Part shown: piece after piece, positions 25,130 through 37,200 of the stretch | Layout: the number at the start of each line of letters is the position of its first letter | Position numbering within the stretch: the first letter of the stretch is position 1 | Position numbers and translations under genes: made by a program | Origin: Acanthochromis polyacanthus | Lineage: Eukaryota; Chordata; Actinopteri; Pomacentridae | DNA length: 64,000 bases | Reading direction: 5' to 3' | Assembly: GCF_021347895.1 (NCBI RefSeq) | Contig: NC_067113.1 | Location: 41,641,474-41,705,473, forward strand | The notes under the pieces: generated by a model | The model's input: only the letters and a program-made list of their open reading frames with translations | What the model was told of the DNA's origin: nothing | The model's database searches: none

Positions 25130-25696
25130 CCTTTATATGGGATACAAATTCACCTGAATATTTGCTGGAAATGCTGGATATGCGGAAAAAATAGTATTCA
25201 ATTCTCAAAGAGAAAGAAACATTTGTGGAATTTTTTTTTTTTAAATACAGGATGCAATATTTAAAATTTTTTACTTTGAGAAAAAAAAGATTACCTTTAG
25301 AGTTTAGAAATTATTTCAAATTTATACTCAATAAGTAATCTGACTTAAACCTGCTCATAATTAGCATTTTAGCTAATTATAAAGCACCTTGTAAAAAAAA
25401 AAAAAAGCTTAAGAAGAAATTATTTTTTGTTATAATTGTTGTTGTTAATTAGCTAACGTACAATAATTCATTTTTACAGAGAAATTTCTGTGTTTCAACA
25501 TGTTTAAAAAGGTAAATCATGGTGGACTATTATGTGCAACGATAAAGAAGCCTGTCTTTGAATTCAGAAAACTAAAACTATAAATTCAGAATATACAGGC
25601 TTGGCTTTATTAATTCTGTCAGTTTGCAAATATACGTTCGAACAATGAACACGTAGTATTTTATGTTGTGTATTTTCCTGCCTTATGCCATACCAG
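25130..25696. other. AT-rich intergenic, no gene seen
   Basis: Strongly AT-rich with a long A-run near 25394-25406. Nothing codes for the missing part of the PARP domain found just downstream. Confidence 0.5.
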
Positions 25697-25902
25697 GCTT
25701 CCTGCTGCACTCCATCGCTCTGGGATGCTTCAACTACCGCCGACCGCCGCCATACAGATCCAACACAAGGCAGTATCGTCTCTGTGACGCCTGCGTTGAC
25801 GACAGGTACGATCCCACCATATTTGTGGTGTTTGGTAGCCGTCAGTGCTACCCACACTGCCTCATCAAGTACAAACACCCACCCAGAGAGACTGATATTT
25901 GA
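25697..25902 (+). pseudogene. Orphan terminal exon of a PARP (mono-ADP-ribosyltransferase) catalytic domain
   Basis: After a plausible acceptor (CATACCAG at 25689-25696), an open frame of about 68 codons ends at TGA 25902. It reads NYRRPPPY, then CDACVDD, DPTIFVVFGS and CYPHCLIKYK. This is the C-terminal signature of the PARP7/11/12 group, where family members read Y-(D/N)SCVD..NP.IFVVF..Q.YP.YLI.Y. The block is GC-richer than its surroundings and has no internal stop. However, no exon for the WWE region, the catalytic H and Y motifs or the start was found within several kb upstream, and a MITE lies there instead. It is therefore either a detached duplicate (pseudogene) or the last exon of a gene whose other exons I missed. 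The domain assignment is firm; whether it works is unknown. Confidence 0.65.
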
Positions 25903-26369
25903 TTAGAAAGAGCACAAGCGTTGTTCGCAGCGTTCAGTTCAGATCAGTTCAGTTTATTTGCCATTATTTGCAGGATAAAACCACATTGGAAAGAGGTGCA
26001 AGAAGCTCAAAGTGCACCGTCAACAGTGGAGCTCGCAGTTAATTCTTCAGACAGAAACAGTGTTCACAATGTTCTGGTGTAATAAGACACAAAATGTTAT
26101 CAAGTATTGTGACTTGCACTTGCAGAAAATTCTTAGTTTGCTTGGACAAAATTTAAAGATTTTATGCAGTGACATTTTATTTGACAAGATAAAATGATTG
26201 TATTCCGAAAAGATAATGCACTTTGTGTTTTAAAATCTCTTTTATTTCGGTTATTTAAAGGTTTTACATCACTGGAAATAGTTACATTTGTTTTTGTTTT
26301 TTCACAATCAGATTGACTGTCGTGTTTATTAAAATTATCTGTTCACTGAATATGTTCATCTCTCAGAAA

Positions 26370-26375
26370 AATAAA
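26370..26375 (+). terminator. AATAAA downstream of the PARP exon
   Basis: AATAAA lies 468 bases after the PARP stop in AT-rich sequence, followed by T-rich DNA (TGTAATATTTTG). It would serve a plus-strand transcript if that exon is expressed. Confidence 0.3.
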
Positions 26376-26637
26376 ACAGACGGTTTGTAATATTTTGTCA
26401 TTTTTTGTATTTTGAAATGCTGCTGTTTACCTGATTTTATGTTCCTGGAATGTGTTTCACCCAAAGCTCTCTCAGTAAAAGCATATACAGTATAGTTCAA
26501 AATATTCTCTATAGATCCCTTTCTTTAAAACTTAATTGCACGTTTGTCTTTTACATTTTAGAGTACAAAATGACAAGTGGGATTTACTAAACTTCTTTTG
26601 ATTTATTTATTTTTTTGTATGCGTTACGGCCACCAGC

Positions 26638-27165
26638 ATTGGTGTGCCGTCTGGTTTCTTGGGTGCTGTCCTGTTAGGCCTTTGTGTGCGGGTAAACTGC
26701 ATGTGGGGCTTCAGCTGTGGCTGTTTTCGGAGTAATTTCAGAGTCTCCAGGAACCCCAGCTGCCAGCCGTTCCAGCCATCGACTCTGGAATTGACGACCT
26801 GCACTGCAGCCCTGTTCTCCCCTGTGTGGTCAAATGTCTGTGAGTGTGAGGCACCAGTTTTGTTTAGTTCGTTTTTGCACTCTGTGTATTAGTTTTTGTT
26901 AGTGGTGGTGGGTGTTGCTGATGTATTTAAGTTTGGCTAGGGAGTTTAGTTGCTTTGTTTTGGGTTTAGATAAGTTTGGGAAACTCTGTTAGCCTCCGTT
27001 CGGTTTTATTCTGTTCTTTGATTTAGCAACACTCACCAGTCTTGTGTTCCATATCGTCACTTTTGTGTTCCATTTTCCACTGAGCAATAAATCCCTTCAC
27101 CTGAACCAATAACATCTGGTTTTTTGTTGCATCCAGCCAACCCCTAGAGCTTGGATCGTGACAGT
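26638..27165 (+). mobile_element. LTR-like dispersed repeat, composite
   Basis: The first 185 bp (GTGTGCCGTCTGG to GTTCTCCCC) match the repeat at 2446-3030 with its LINE removed. The rest (26840-27165) matches the inverted copy at 13284-13620. It contains CAATAAATCCC and ends GGATCGTGACAG, like a retroelement LTR end. The joining of two parts that occur separately elsewhere in the window suggests a fuller element or a mosaic. Confidence 0.55.
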
Positions 27166-27169
27166 ATGA

Positions 27170-28290
27170 ATAACATCTTCAAACTAACCGAGGATTTGTA
27201 GTTTGTGTGTAAAGGAGAATGAGAAAAATACATAAAGGAATCCCTTATTGATGTACTTAGTGTTTCCCTTATAAATAAAACTATTAAAAAGGGTGGAATA
27301 CGACTAAAACATGAGTTGTACAAAATTGGCTCTAACTTCATCTCACTTCGTCGCATTTTCAATACTCCTTGTAGGTGGACTTTCAAACTTCTTTTCACAA
27401 AAAACAGAAAAGTCCTGGACGATTTTTGAATCCAAGAAAATACAAGCTCTCTGTAGAATATTAATGCTAAACTTCCTTTATCTTAAAATCCCACGTCTTG
27501 AAATTACATTTTATATTTGATGTAGGTCAAATTATCTTAAGGCATTATCTTGTATTCTATTTACAGTTGGTTTATCCTTTCTCTTAAAATGTGCAATTCT
27601 GCTTTTCTGTCTTCTTTGTGGTGAGAATTGAACTTGCTAAGACGAAGCAAAGTCACAGTCACATGGTAAAAATTACACCTATTCACAAGAAAAACACAAA
27701 AGACAGAAACAAAGAAACATGATGACAAATGGTGAAAAACGATGTCAAAATTAGTAGACGTTTTAAGATGTAAACCGGTTAAAAATAAAAATAGTAGCCA
27801 CACTAGCGCTGAGACTTAACAGAACAAACTGTTGCATGGGTTAAAAAAGAAAAGAAAAACTGAGCTCTTTTCTGTTCTTCATTCCTTAAAAATTCTAGAG
27901 TTTGCCCTGCAGGTGGTGCCACAGGAAAAGCCGTGTTAATCCAAAATGATTCATGCTTTGACGTCTCAGAGCTACACTGCTAGCGTGACCAAAAAACACT
28001 GAGTGAAATTAAATTCAAAGGCAACAGAAGCAACAGAAAATATGTGATCATTACACATATCTTCACAGAATGCCAGTTCTTTTTGCACTTGGTGTCTTAT
28101 AAGAGCACCTGTCTCCAGCACAGATGGATCGTGGGTTTTGCATTTCCCTTTTTTCAGTCTGTACACTTGTGTACATATACTGTACAAAGTTGGGTAAACT
28201 GATATTGAAACAACCCCTGTAAACCCCCTGGCTCGAGGGGAACAAGAAAAACTGAGCTGCCACGCAGGAACCAAAAGATGATGTACCTGG
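27170..28290. other. Intergenic / tulp3 3' flank
   Basis: This stretch follows the tulp3 stop on the minus strand and probably includes its 3' UTR. I saw no AATAAA on the minus strand within roughly 700 bases of the stop, so the 3' end is not placed. The short open frames are not supported. Confidence 0.4.
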
Positions 28291-28294
28291 GTGG

Positions 28295-31200
28295 CTATTC
28301 ACAGGCCAACTTGCTGTCGAAGCTCGACAGGCCGATGGCGAAGGCTTGGAGAGCACACATGGGGTAGTTGTAGTCCAGGGTGAAGCTGTCTTCAGCCACT
28401 CGGCCAAACTGCATGACGATGTAGTCAGCTGGAATGACAGGAAACAATCAGCTGTCTAGTCACCATTAGTCTGAGTATACTGACACATTCTGCTGCTTTT
28501 AAAAAGGAAAATGCTCAAAGTAATCAATAATCACAATGACTGAAGGAAAAAACACCTACAAAATACAGCAGGTCCTCGGTTTATGACGTCGCTGACCGAC
28601 AACATTTTGTCATTATGTTACTGGTTACATGGAACTAGTTGACGAGTGGAGCGGATGAATACACGATGCTTTAAGACGGCTTTGTTTACATTCGCCGGTT
28701 GTATGCCACCGTGGATTGCTACGTTTGTTACCGCCCGGCAAAACTGCGTTTGCCGGAAGGTATTGTTTTCAGCTGCATGGTCTTGCTTGCTTGTTTGTTT
28801 GTCTGTAACAATTTGGTTTCCGCGCTATAACTCGATAAAATATTGATGTAGCCTCACCATATTTGGTACACAGCTGTACCATAATAAGACACAGGTCAAG
28901 TTCGCATTTGGTGACCGTGACCTCGTTTTCAAGGTCACAGGGGTCATCTTTGTCAATGGGCAGTCCAAGTTTGGCAAAACTTCTTGTTAACCTTTTGTCC
29001 TTTATTATGGCTCTCAAGTGTAAGTCAGACTATTCTGATGGCAGTGCTGCAAAGAAAAGGAAAGCCATCTCTATGGAAGTGAAATTATTACAGTCAAGCC
29101 TGAAAATATTCGTACCCCGAGCAAATTTTGACTTAAAGTTACTTTTAAATGTAAATAAAAGCTGAGAAATTATTTTTTCCACAATGATGCCTCCTGTACA
29201 TCATCTTGTTGTCTTTTGGGAAACACCTGTGTTATTTCCAATCAAGAAAAACTTGTTAGTTGAATAAAAATAACTAAGTCAAAATTTGCTAGGGGTATGA
29301 ATAATTTCGGGCTTGACTGTATAATGAAACGCTTGGAACAGGGCGAAACACTGACAAACATTGACCAAGAAGCAAAAACAGGTCAATATTTTGTAGAGAC
29401 TCTCTGTGATGAATGAGTGAGACTTTATCTGGTTCTCTGGATGTTCACTGAACCTTCACACAGGCTACTCTGCGCCTTAGCCAGCGCCAAAATAACTACA
29501 AAAACCCCATAACTTAGCTCCAGAATTAGCCGCCATTCCCAGCTCTCTCTACTGCTGACTCTCAGCCAATCAGAGGTGAGCTAACTACACATGGCAAGTT
29601 CACTGACATCAGGTAAATCTGGAACTGAACAATAAACACTGAAACCTCAACATCAACAACAATATCAGTCTGTTACAATATTCTGTTATCTTCTTGTAAA
29701 ATGACTCACACATGCATGAAAGTTATTGGTATTCATGACCTTTCCAAAGAACTGATCGTTATTGTGATGCACGTAACGGCTTTGTTTACATTTTCGCTGG
29801 AGTTCCGACTTCCAGCGAACGGAACGCCATCGTAAGCCGAAGACCCCCTGGAGAGTTCATACGTGTTTGTGCTTACCTACACTGAAAAAGAAAGACTTAC
29901 GGTCATTGTCGTGAACGATCTGAAAGTTTTTGACTGAAGCCTGAGTTACACGTCCGTGGAAATTTAGCACGTAAGACTGAGTGTCGTCGTTCCACACAGG
30001 AGCCTTGTTGTGCAGCTCAATCAGGTGATCCAGAGAATGATTCTGCCACCTGCTCAGGAGACTCTCCTGCTCCTGTTCCAGAAACACAAGCACGACCAGG
30101 CTTTAGCCTTTCAGATGAAATTCGTCAATGGCTTCACATTGCCACAGCGTTTGTCTGTTTGGCTAGAGGTAAACTATAAAGCTGCAGGGTTAAAATAGAG
30201 TCTTAAAACAACACTGAACTTTTAAAGGACATCTGCTTTGACAATTCAAGAATGATTCCACTCATGGCGGACTCACGTTCTGAGGCCTCACAGGGACTCT
30301 CTCAAAGTTCATGCTCATGCCGGGGATGATTACAGTCATTTTTCGGGGTCCTTTAAATCCGAGCACGTTGGTTTCCTGCCAAAAGATACAGAATTTTATC
30401 ATTTCACTGAATATAATGAATGAACAGGGGACATGTTAAACAAGTCGCTAAAGCGCCTTTTTCATTCTCTCACATAGCAGATGGCAGCCAGCTCCTGTCG
30501 TGTGTTGCTTTCTTCCAGCAGAGCCCCGGGGTTTTTGCAGGGATTGGTGCCATTGTCGTACACTGTGAATTTGGTGCCCATGAGGTTGGACCTGATTGAG
30601 AAGACACACTGGTGATGGAGTGTTTACACCATTTTGTTCGATTTTTTTTAATCGCTGGCAGCATTGTTCTCTACAACTGACTCATGTGGAGGGGCAGAGG
30701 TTAAAGCCGGATATTCTTAAAAGTAGCTGTTTAACACCTTATGTGCAGTTTAAGGCAGCTAGAACAATTACTAAGAGTTCCTGCTAAATGTCTGAAAGCT
30801 GAATTTAACCACAAATTTGGTTGCCGTGCAGATAAAAGTAGTAACTTATCACAGACATGCGGACTGAATCATTTAGAGCTGCAACTATTACAATGTCAAC
30901 CATTTTTAATGATTAATCAGTTAGTTGTTTGGCCTAAACTAATGTTTTTTATGTTCATTATGATCACATCTATACAAATTCCATAATTATATATTATGGA
31001 AGCAATCATTTATTCATAAAAAATGACTGGATATCACTAAAATATCAACTAATAACTGTTCAAATTTAATAACAACCACCTTCTAATTAGCTAAACCATA
31101 ATAAAATGAGCTTATTCAAAAATTGCTTTGATTTTGTTCTTTTTATGAAGTTGAGATAATCACGACAGACATTTTTTTTGGCAATAAATCAGATTTTATA

Positions 31201-34200
31201 CAGAAAATAACAAATTGTATCACTTTCAACTGAGTTATCCATTACACAAAGACCTCTCAAGGAAGTGTGTTAATTCCAGATCACATGACCTGCTCCACAT
31301 GATGTCACTTCCTCCTGAAGAAAAGACTGGCAAGACTCCAAGGCTTTCTGAGTTATTTCATATAAAGTAGTGTGTGAGTCAAGTGTGGATTTAAACAGCT
31401 TTCAATTTCAATTTAACTGTATACATAATATTTAGAAGAATCCTTCTCTAAAAATGCCATGTGGTGTTTGGTTGTAGGCGGCCATGTTGATTTTAGGCCT
31501 GAAAACAACAAAAATGTCAACTATGATACCTGTCAACTATGTTACAAAAGGTCCTGTGGCCCTTGATCTGTCCACAACCCAAAGAACTCAGCTCCTGTGT
31601 CATTTGTCTTAATCACTACGAACTGCAGTAACAACAGCACAGAAACTTAAAATGTTAACACCCCTTAAGCTGCCATGATTTTCAAGAGGATACAGACAGA
31701 TTCCAGTATGACACTTCAGATGAAACTTTAGGTATGCCATCAACAAATGACAATTTAACCACGCAGCCCTGAGTGGAAATGGGTAGGTCTAAAAAGGAGT
31801 GTGATTTTACCTCAGTTTACCGATGAAGCTCTCTCCCTCTCGTGACATATCAGTGGCATCCACTGAAATAAGGTAGTTGGATGTTTTACTCTTCTTTCTC
31901 TTTCTTCCTGCCAGCAAAAACACCTAGAAAGACAGAGATTAAACTGGTATATTCAATTCTAAAATAAAGTATGCATTAAAGTATGAAAGAAACACTTATG
32001 CATTCAGTTTTTGTATGTCTTCAAATTACATTCCACAGTTCCTATCCATAAGTTTCAGGTCCCTGCTCTGTGGCTCACCTTCTTGCCGTCTTCTCTCTCC
32101 ATGTGCATGAAGTAGGTTGGGTAGAGGCCGCGGTCCATGCCCTTCTTGTCGCGGCTGATTCGACATTTAACTGTGGTGCCGCGTGGTGCTGGACGCAAGA
32201 CAAACTCTTCTAGGTTTGCCACATCTACTAGGAAGCTGCCTGCTGTGGGTGATCCAGGGGTCACCACCTCCTGGGTAGAGTTCAGACAGACCATTTACTT
32301 TTATTAGACAATCCCTGTTTTAGACAATATTCAGTGTCAGAAGTGGGATGATCAAGATCAAGATTCAGCCCTAGAAATAACCACAACTCCAAATTTTTCC
32401 TTTCTTTTAGCGGGAAGAAGTACATTCTGACAAGGCTGACAAGCAAGGCATTATCTTTTCACAAAACATCATGAACAACCTGAAATTTAAGAAAAATAAA
32501 TTTCAGCAACATTTCAATTTCAACAACATTATGCCTCAGTCAATCATTTACACATTACAATTTACAGAGCATGACAAAACAAGGCGAAATATTACAAAAA
32601 CGAGACACAAAATGACAAAAACGAGAAACAAAATGACAAAAACGAGAAACAAAATGACAAAAACGAGAAACAAAATGACAAAACGGCACGAGACAAAACA
32701 AAGAGACAAAAAAATTAGACAAAAAAAGTGACAAAGCGGCAAAAAAGTAAACAATACAAGTTAGACAAAAAGACACAAGACAGCAAAAATTAAACAAAAA
32801 ATTACATAAGAGATATAAATGAAAAAATTGCAAAAGCCAGAAGAAAAAAATAGATGAAAAAGTTACACAAATGATATAAAAGAGCAAAAAAAATTGAAAA
32901 GCGAGAAACAAAACAACAAAAATGAGGCAAAATGACGAAAGCGAGACGAAACATTTGAAAACGTGAGAAACAAAACAACAAAAAATTAGACACAAAATGA
33001 CAAAAGCGGGAAATAAAATGACAAAAAATTAGACAAACGACACGACACAAAACAAAAAACTTAGACAAAGTCGCAAAGAGACAAATGACACAAACGAGAC
33101 AAAAAAGACACAAAACAACAAAAATGAGACAAAAAAATGACACAAAGAGACAAAAAAAATTTAAAAAGCAAGAAACAAAACGACAAAAAATGAGACAACT
33201 GACAAAAGTCAGACAAAAAACAATAAAAACAAGACAAAATATTACAAAAACCAGACAATAATCTCGTACTTTATGATTAAAACAAGTTGTGAAGGTCTGG
33301 AAATGATTCTAAGTTTATAGTTTTACAAATTTACAATCTGCAGTTAATGTCTTCTCTGTAATTTTTACACTTTACTAAGTCGTCCCATGGGCCGGATTGG
33401 ACCCTCTGGGGGGCTGGTTTTGGCCCGCGGGCCGCATGTTTGACACCCCTGCTCTAGAGAGGAACTGGTGTGTAAATTCACTGAGCTACTCACTGGAATG
33501 TCCTTTCCACTCGCGGCCGAGGAAGGCCTGTTGGTGTCAGGAGACAGAGAACGTGTCCGTTCTTCGTCCACATCTTCCTCGTGGTCACCAGTTTCATCAA
33601 AGTTCATACTTCCACACAGGCCTGAGAGACACGAGAGAGAGCTTAAACCATACATGAACGCTTGTACCTTCAGAGGCTCGTTCACGTAAGACAGAAGAAA
33701 ATGAATCCCAGAGGCCCTGTGTATACTTTGCTCTACAAAACTATCTCAAAGACGCGTTACTTTTTCGCAGGAGGTTCTTTAGTTTGGGTTCAGAACTATC
33801 CCTGAGGTGGATTCAACATTTTTTGGTTGGCCTTTGATATATGACAACATATTTTTCAAGAAGTGATGCAACACTTAGGCAATAAAAAAAACTCCCTTTC
33901 AAATTTCTGGGAAATATCTGATGAGAATCCAGAGCGCTTTCTATCAAAAAATAAATAAATCATGATCATTCAGCTTTGTTTGGTACTCAGCCTATCAAAG
34001 ATCACATTTGGTTCATTTACGGGCACCAAAAACTATTGCTTCCTTGTCTAAAAAAATCCAAAAATTCTGCAAAAGAATTCCCAAATTTCTGAAAATTTGC
34101 AAAACCTTCAGGAAGAAAATTTCAATAATTCCTTAAAAGTTTCCCTTGAAAGTTCCCCCAAATTTGGCAAAAAATCCTTGTAAATATGTTCAAAAAATGA

Positions 34201-37200
34201 ATAAAAATCTTCCAAAAAAATCCTAAAAATATCTAAAGTGATTGCATATATGTCAGTAAAACGTCTAATATTTTCTTGAAGAACGTTCAGAAAAAAATCG
34301 CCCAAAATTCAGCGAATTTCACTGGATTTTAGGAGATTTTTTTTTCGGAAGGTTCTTAAAGAAACATTCTTTTGACATGTATTTTTTTTCCCACAAAAAA
34401 TGTCCAAAAGTTTCCCAAACATGTTGAAAATGTGGACATCAGAAGTTTCACTGTGAAAATCATTTTTTCCCCACATTTTCAAACTTTAAAATGGGTCAGT
34501 TTGACCTGCAGGACAACACTTGGGCTAACTGCCGCCTCTTTTTCAGAGTCACTTTCTGCAGGGGTGATATTAATGTCGAGAGATGAAGCCGATGTCTCTC
34601 CATGGCTGAGTGTTTGTGCAGAGACAGCTCCATGCAGTCAAGCAGACGTAAAATGATTCTAGTGGACTGCAGCCGGTCTGGACCGCTCAAGACATCTGTC
34701 TCTTCATTGATAACTGGATTTATCAGCCTGGACGCAGCACTTGGCTGCAGCTATAGCTCATTTTAAGGCAGCGGTGGTCTTCTAGTAAGGAAACATCTCA
34801 GCAAACGGGGGAGGTTGTGTTATTCAGAACTTTGCAGCGCTGTAAAATGTGTGAAAATTTTTGAACTGCGATTCAGATTTAACTCATAAATTAAATTTTT
34901 GGCCAGAAATAACATTAGTAGTAATAATATGTTTGTGATGAAATTCTAGAGTTAATTTCTCATCACTGTAATCCAGTTGTCAGCTTTGAGTTCATTTAGC
35001 CAACGCCGGTACGCACGAATAAAGCCTTTTCTGCTTTGCATACTATGACGACCCTCCACCTGGACTCCCAGGTGCTTCCGTCTTTTCTTTTCCAGAGCTG
35101 AGGGCGGGTCGTCAGCTGATTGAGCCACACCTGGGATCCAGAGGCTCAGCTACATAAAACCTCCCTAGTTTTCCATTCGAGCTCTCTGACAGGAGCTGCT
35201 TCCTTCAGGAGCACCAGCAGCATAGTTTTTGGGTTTCTGTTTGGGGACTTTAATGAACAGCTTTGGTTCTTTTTGACTACAGAGGTGATTACAGTGACAG
35301 ACACAGTCACACAGTCTTTGTATCAAGGTATTTACAAGAGAATAATCTTGGATATAGAGCTATTCCTGAGAGAAAGTCATGAAATACAGATTGCAAATGC
35401 AAGCTGTGCTCTAACAGAGACTCCAGGGTTCCAATTAAAACATCACAAAGTTGTGCGTGAGCCAGTGGCTTATAAAACTAACCATCTGGAAATGTCAGAG
35501 GACTCCCAACCAACAAAGCACAAACCCTCCAAAAAAGACATACATTCATGTAATTATTAGACAAGAAAGTAACATCTCGCATGAAGCCAAAAATGCACAT
35601 TTTGATGTGGACTGATATGAATGAGCTGATCAAATATGAATGCACCTCGGAATATCTATTTCTTCTGTTTCCTCTGGCGCTGGGGTGATATGTGAGGACA
35701 CGGAGCTAAAAATACCTGCTGGAACTCCTGAGGACATATTCCTATGCTAAAATGGGCTGACATTAACAATGAGGCCTTGCATTATTAAGAAGGATAATGA
35801 CATTTCCAATCACATCACACTGCAGCCTCGAAAAAAGACATGACAAATAGGGCAGCGTTTGAGCATGATTGAACTGAAATCCACTACAGCAATAAATGTC
35901 CAGCATGTGAGCAACACATTGGCAACATTACTGCCCCTTGCAAAGTTCTTTTCTTAGATTAAATGAAAGTCGCTGTTCATTTAGGATGGAGAAACTCGTT
36001 CTGGCTCCACGTTGCAGCTTGATTGAACCCACTCTGGACTGAGATTTCAACACATCTTCCATCACTTGTTATTAATCCCTGCGAGCTGGCTGCTGAGAGT
36101 GGGTGGCAGTAGATATAATGCTGCCATAGAAGAGCTCTGCAGTGAGAACAAGGCTGTGGACTATTATTATTATTTCACAAATTTCTCTCTGCGTCACCAT
36201 CAGTCACACAACTCATTCCGTTTGCAGCAGTAGCGCTTTAAATACACTTACCAGGATGGCAGTTTATCTGGAAAACTATCATCTTTATCTGAATCTCATC
36301 TCATGTAAGGATAACATATCTTTCTCTACATTATATTTCCTTCTTAATTCCTCTGTGCCGCATTAATGGTTGCCTGTAAAGCCTCAAGCAGCAGCAGCAG
36401 GAGGCTTAGGTGAAAGCATCAAGGTAAATATAAGGTCAAGGTTCACTGTATAGTTTCCCATGGGGTAAATTTGTTTTGGACAAAGGCAAGCTGCACTACA
36501 ACGCATAAAACAGAACACATGCTACTAAAAACTAGGGGTGTGTGATCATGGCTTTTTTTTTTTTTGCCAATAACTGATATGCTGATATTGTCCAACTCTC
36601 AATTTCTGATTCCGATATCAACCATTACCGAAATATGTGGGCTGTTTATCTAATTTTAGGTAACATCACATACCTCCTGTTGTGGAATTAACACATCATG
36701 CCTAATTTTGTTGTGATGCCCCATTGGATGCAGTTTCATGATGTCATCATTTGCGCGCTGGTCAGTGCCGGCTACATTCGGGCATTATTTTATCAGTTTT
36801 CATGATATTGATCAATATTGCATATTTATGGGTTGACCTTCAGCTCATTCCTAATATTCAAGCTGCAAGCAGCGTTGATCAGGTCCTCCTTGCTGGTCAT
36901 TGAATCCAAACATGTCCACCAGGTGGTGCTGTGACTGACTGTATTTCGGTTTATGGATGTGATGAGGGCTGGACTTTGATCACATATTTAAAGTCTCAGG
37001 CAGTTTGGACCATGTATAGGCTAGATATGCAGCACTTCCTGTCCATCCACCAGGTGGTGCTATCAGTCTGACTGTATTTTGACCTATGGATGTGATGAAG
37101 GCTGGATTCTGATCACTTAAAGTTTCAGGCAAATTGGAGCATGTACAGGCCAGTTACACAGCATTTCCTGTGTCGTGGCGAACTGTCGAAATTCCGCCAG

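Noticed and set aside
32471..33258. Overlapping open frames of 65-146 codons on both strands
   Set aside because: They arise from the T-poor GACAAAA array (KTRNKMT or FVILFLV repeats) and have no protein meaning.
35120..35560. 146-codon plus-strand open frame in tulp3 intron 4
   Set aside because: It starts in retroelement-like sequence, has no domain, and is opposite in strand to the host gene.
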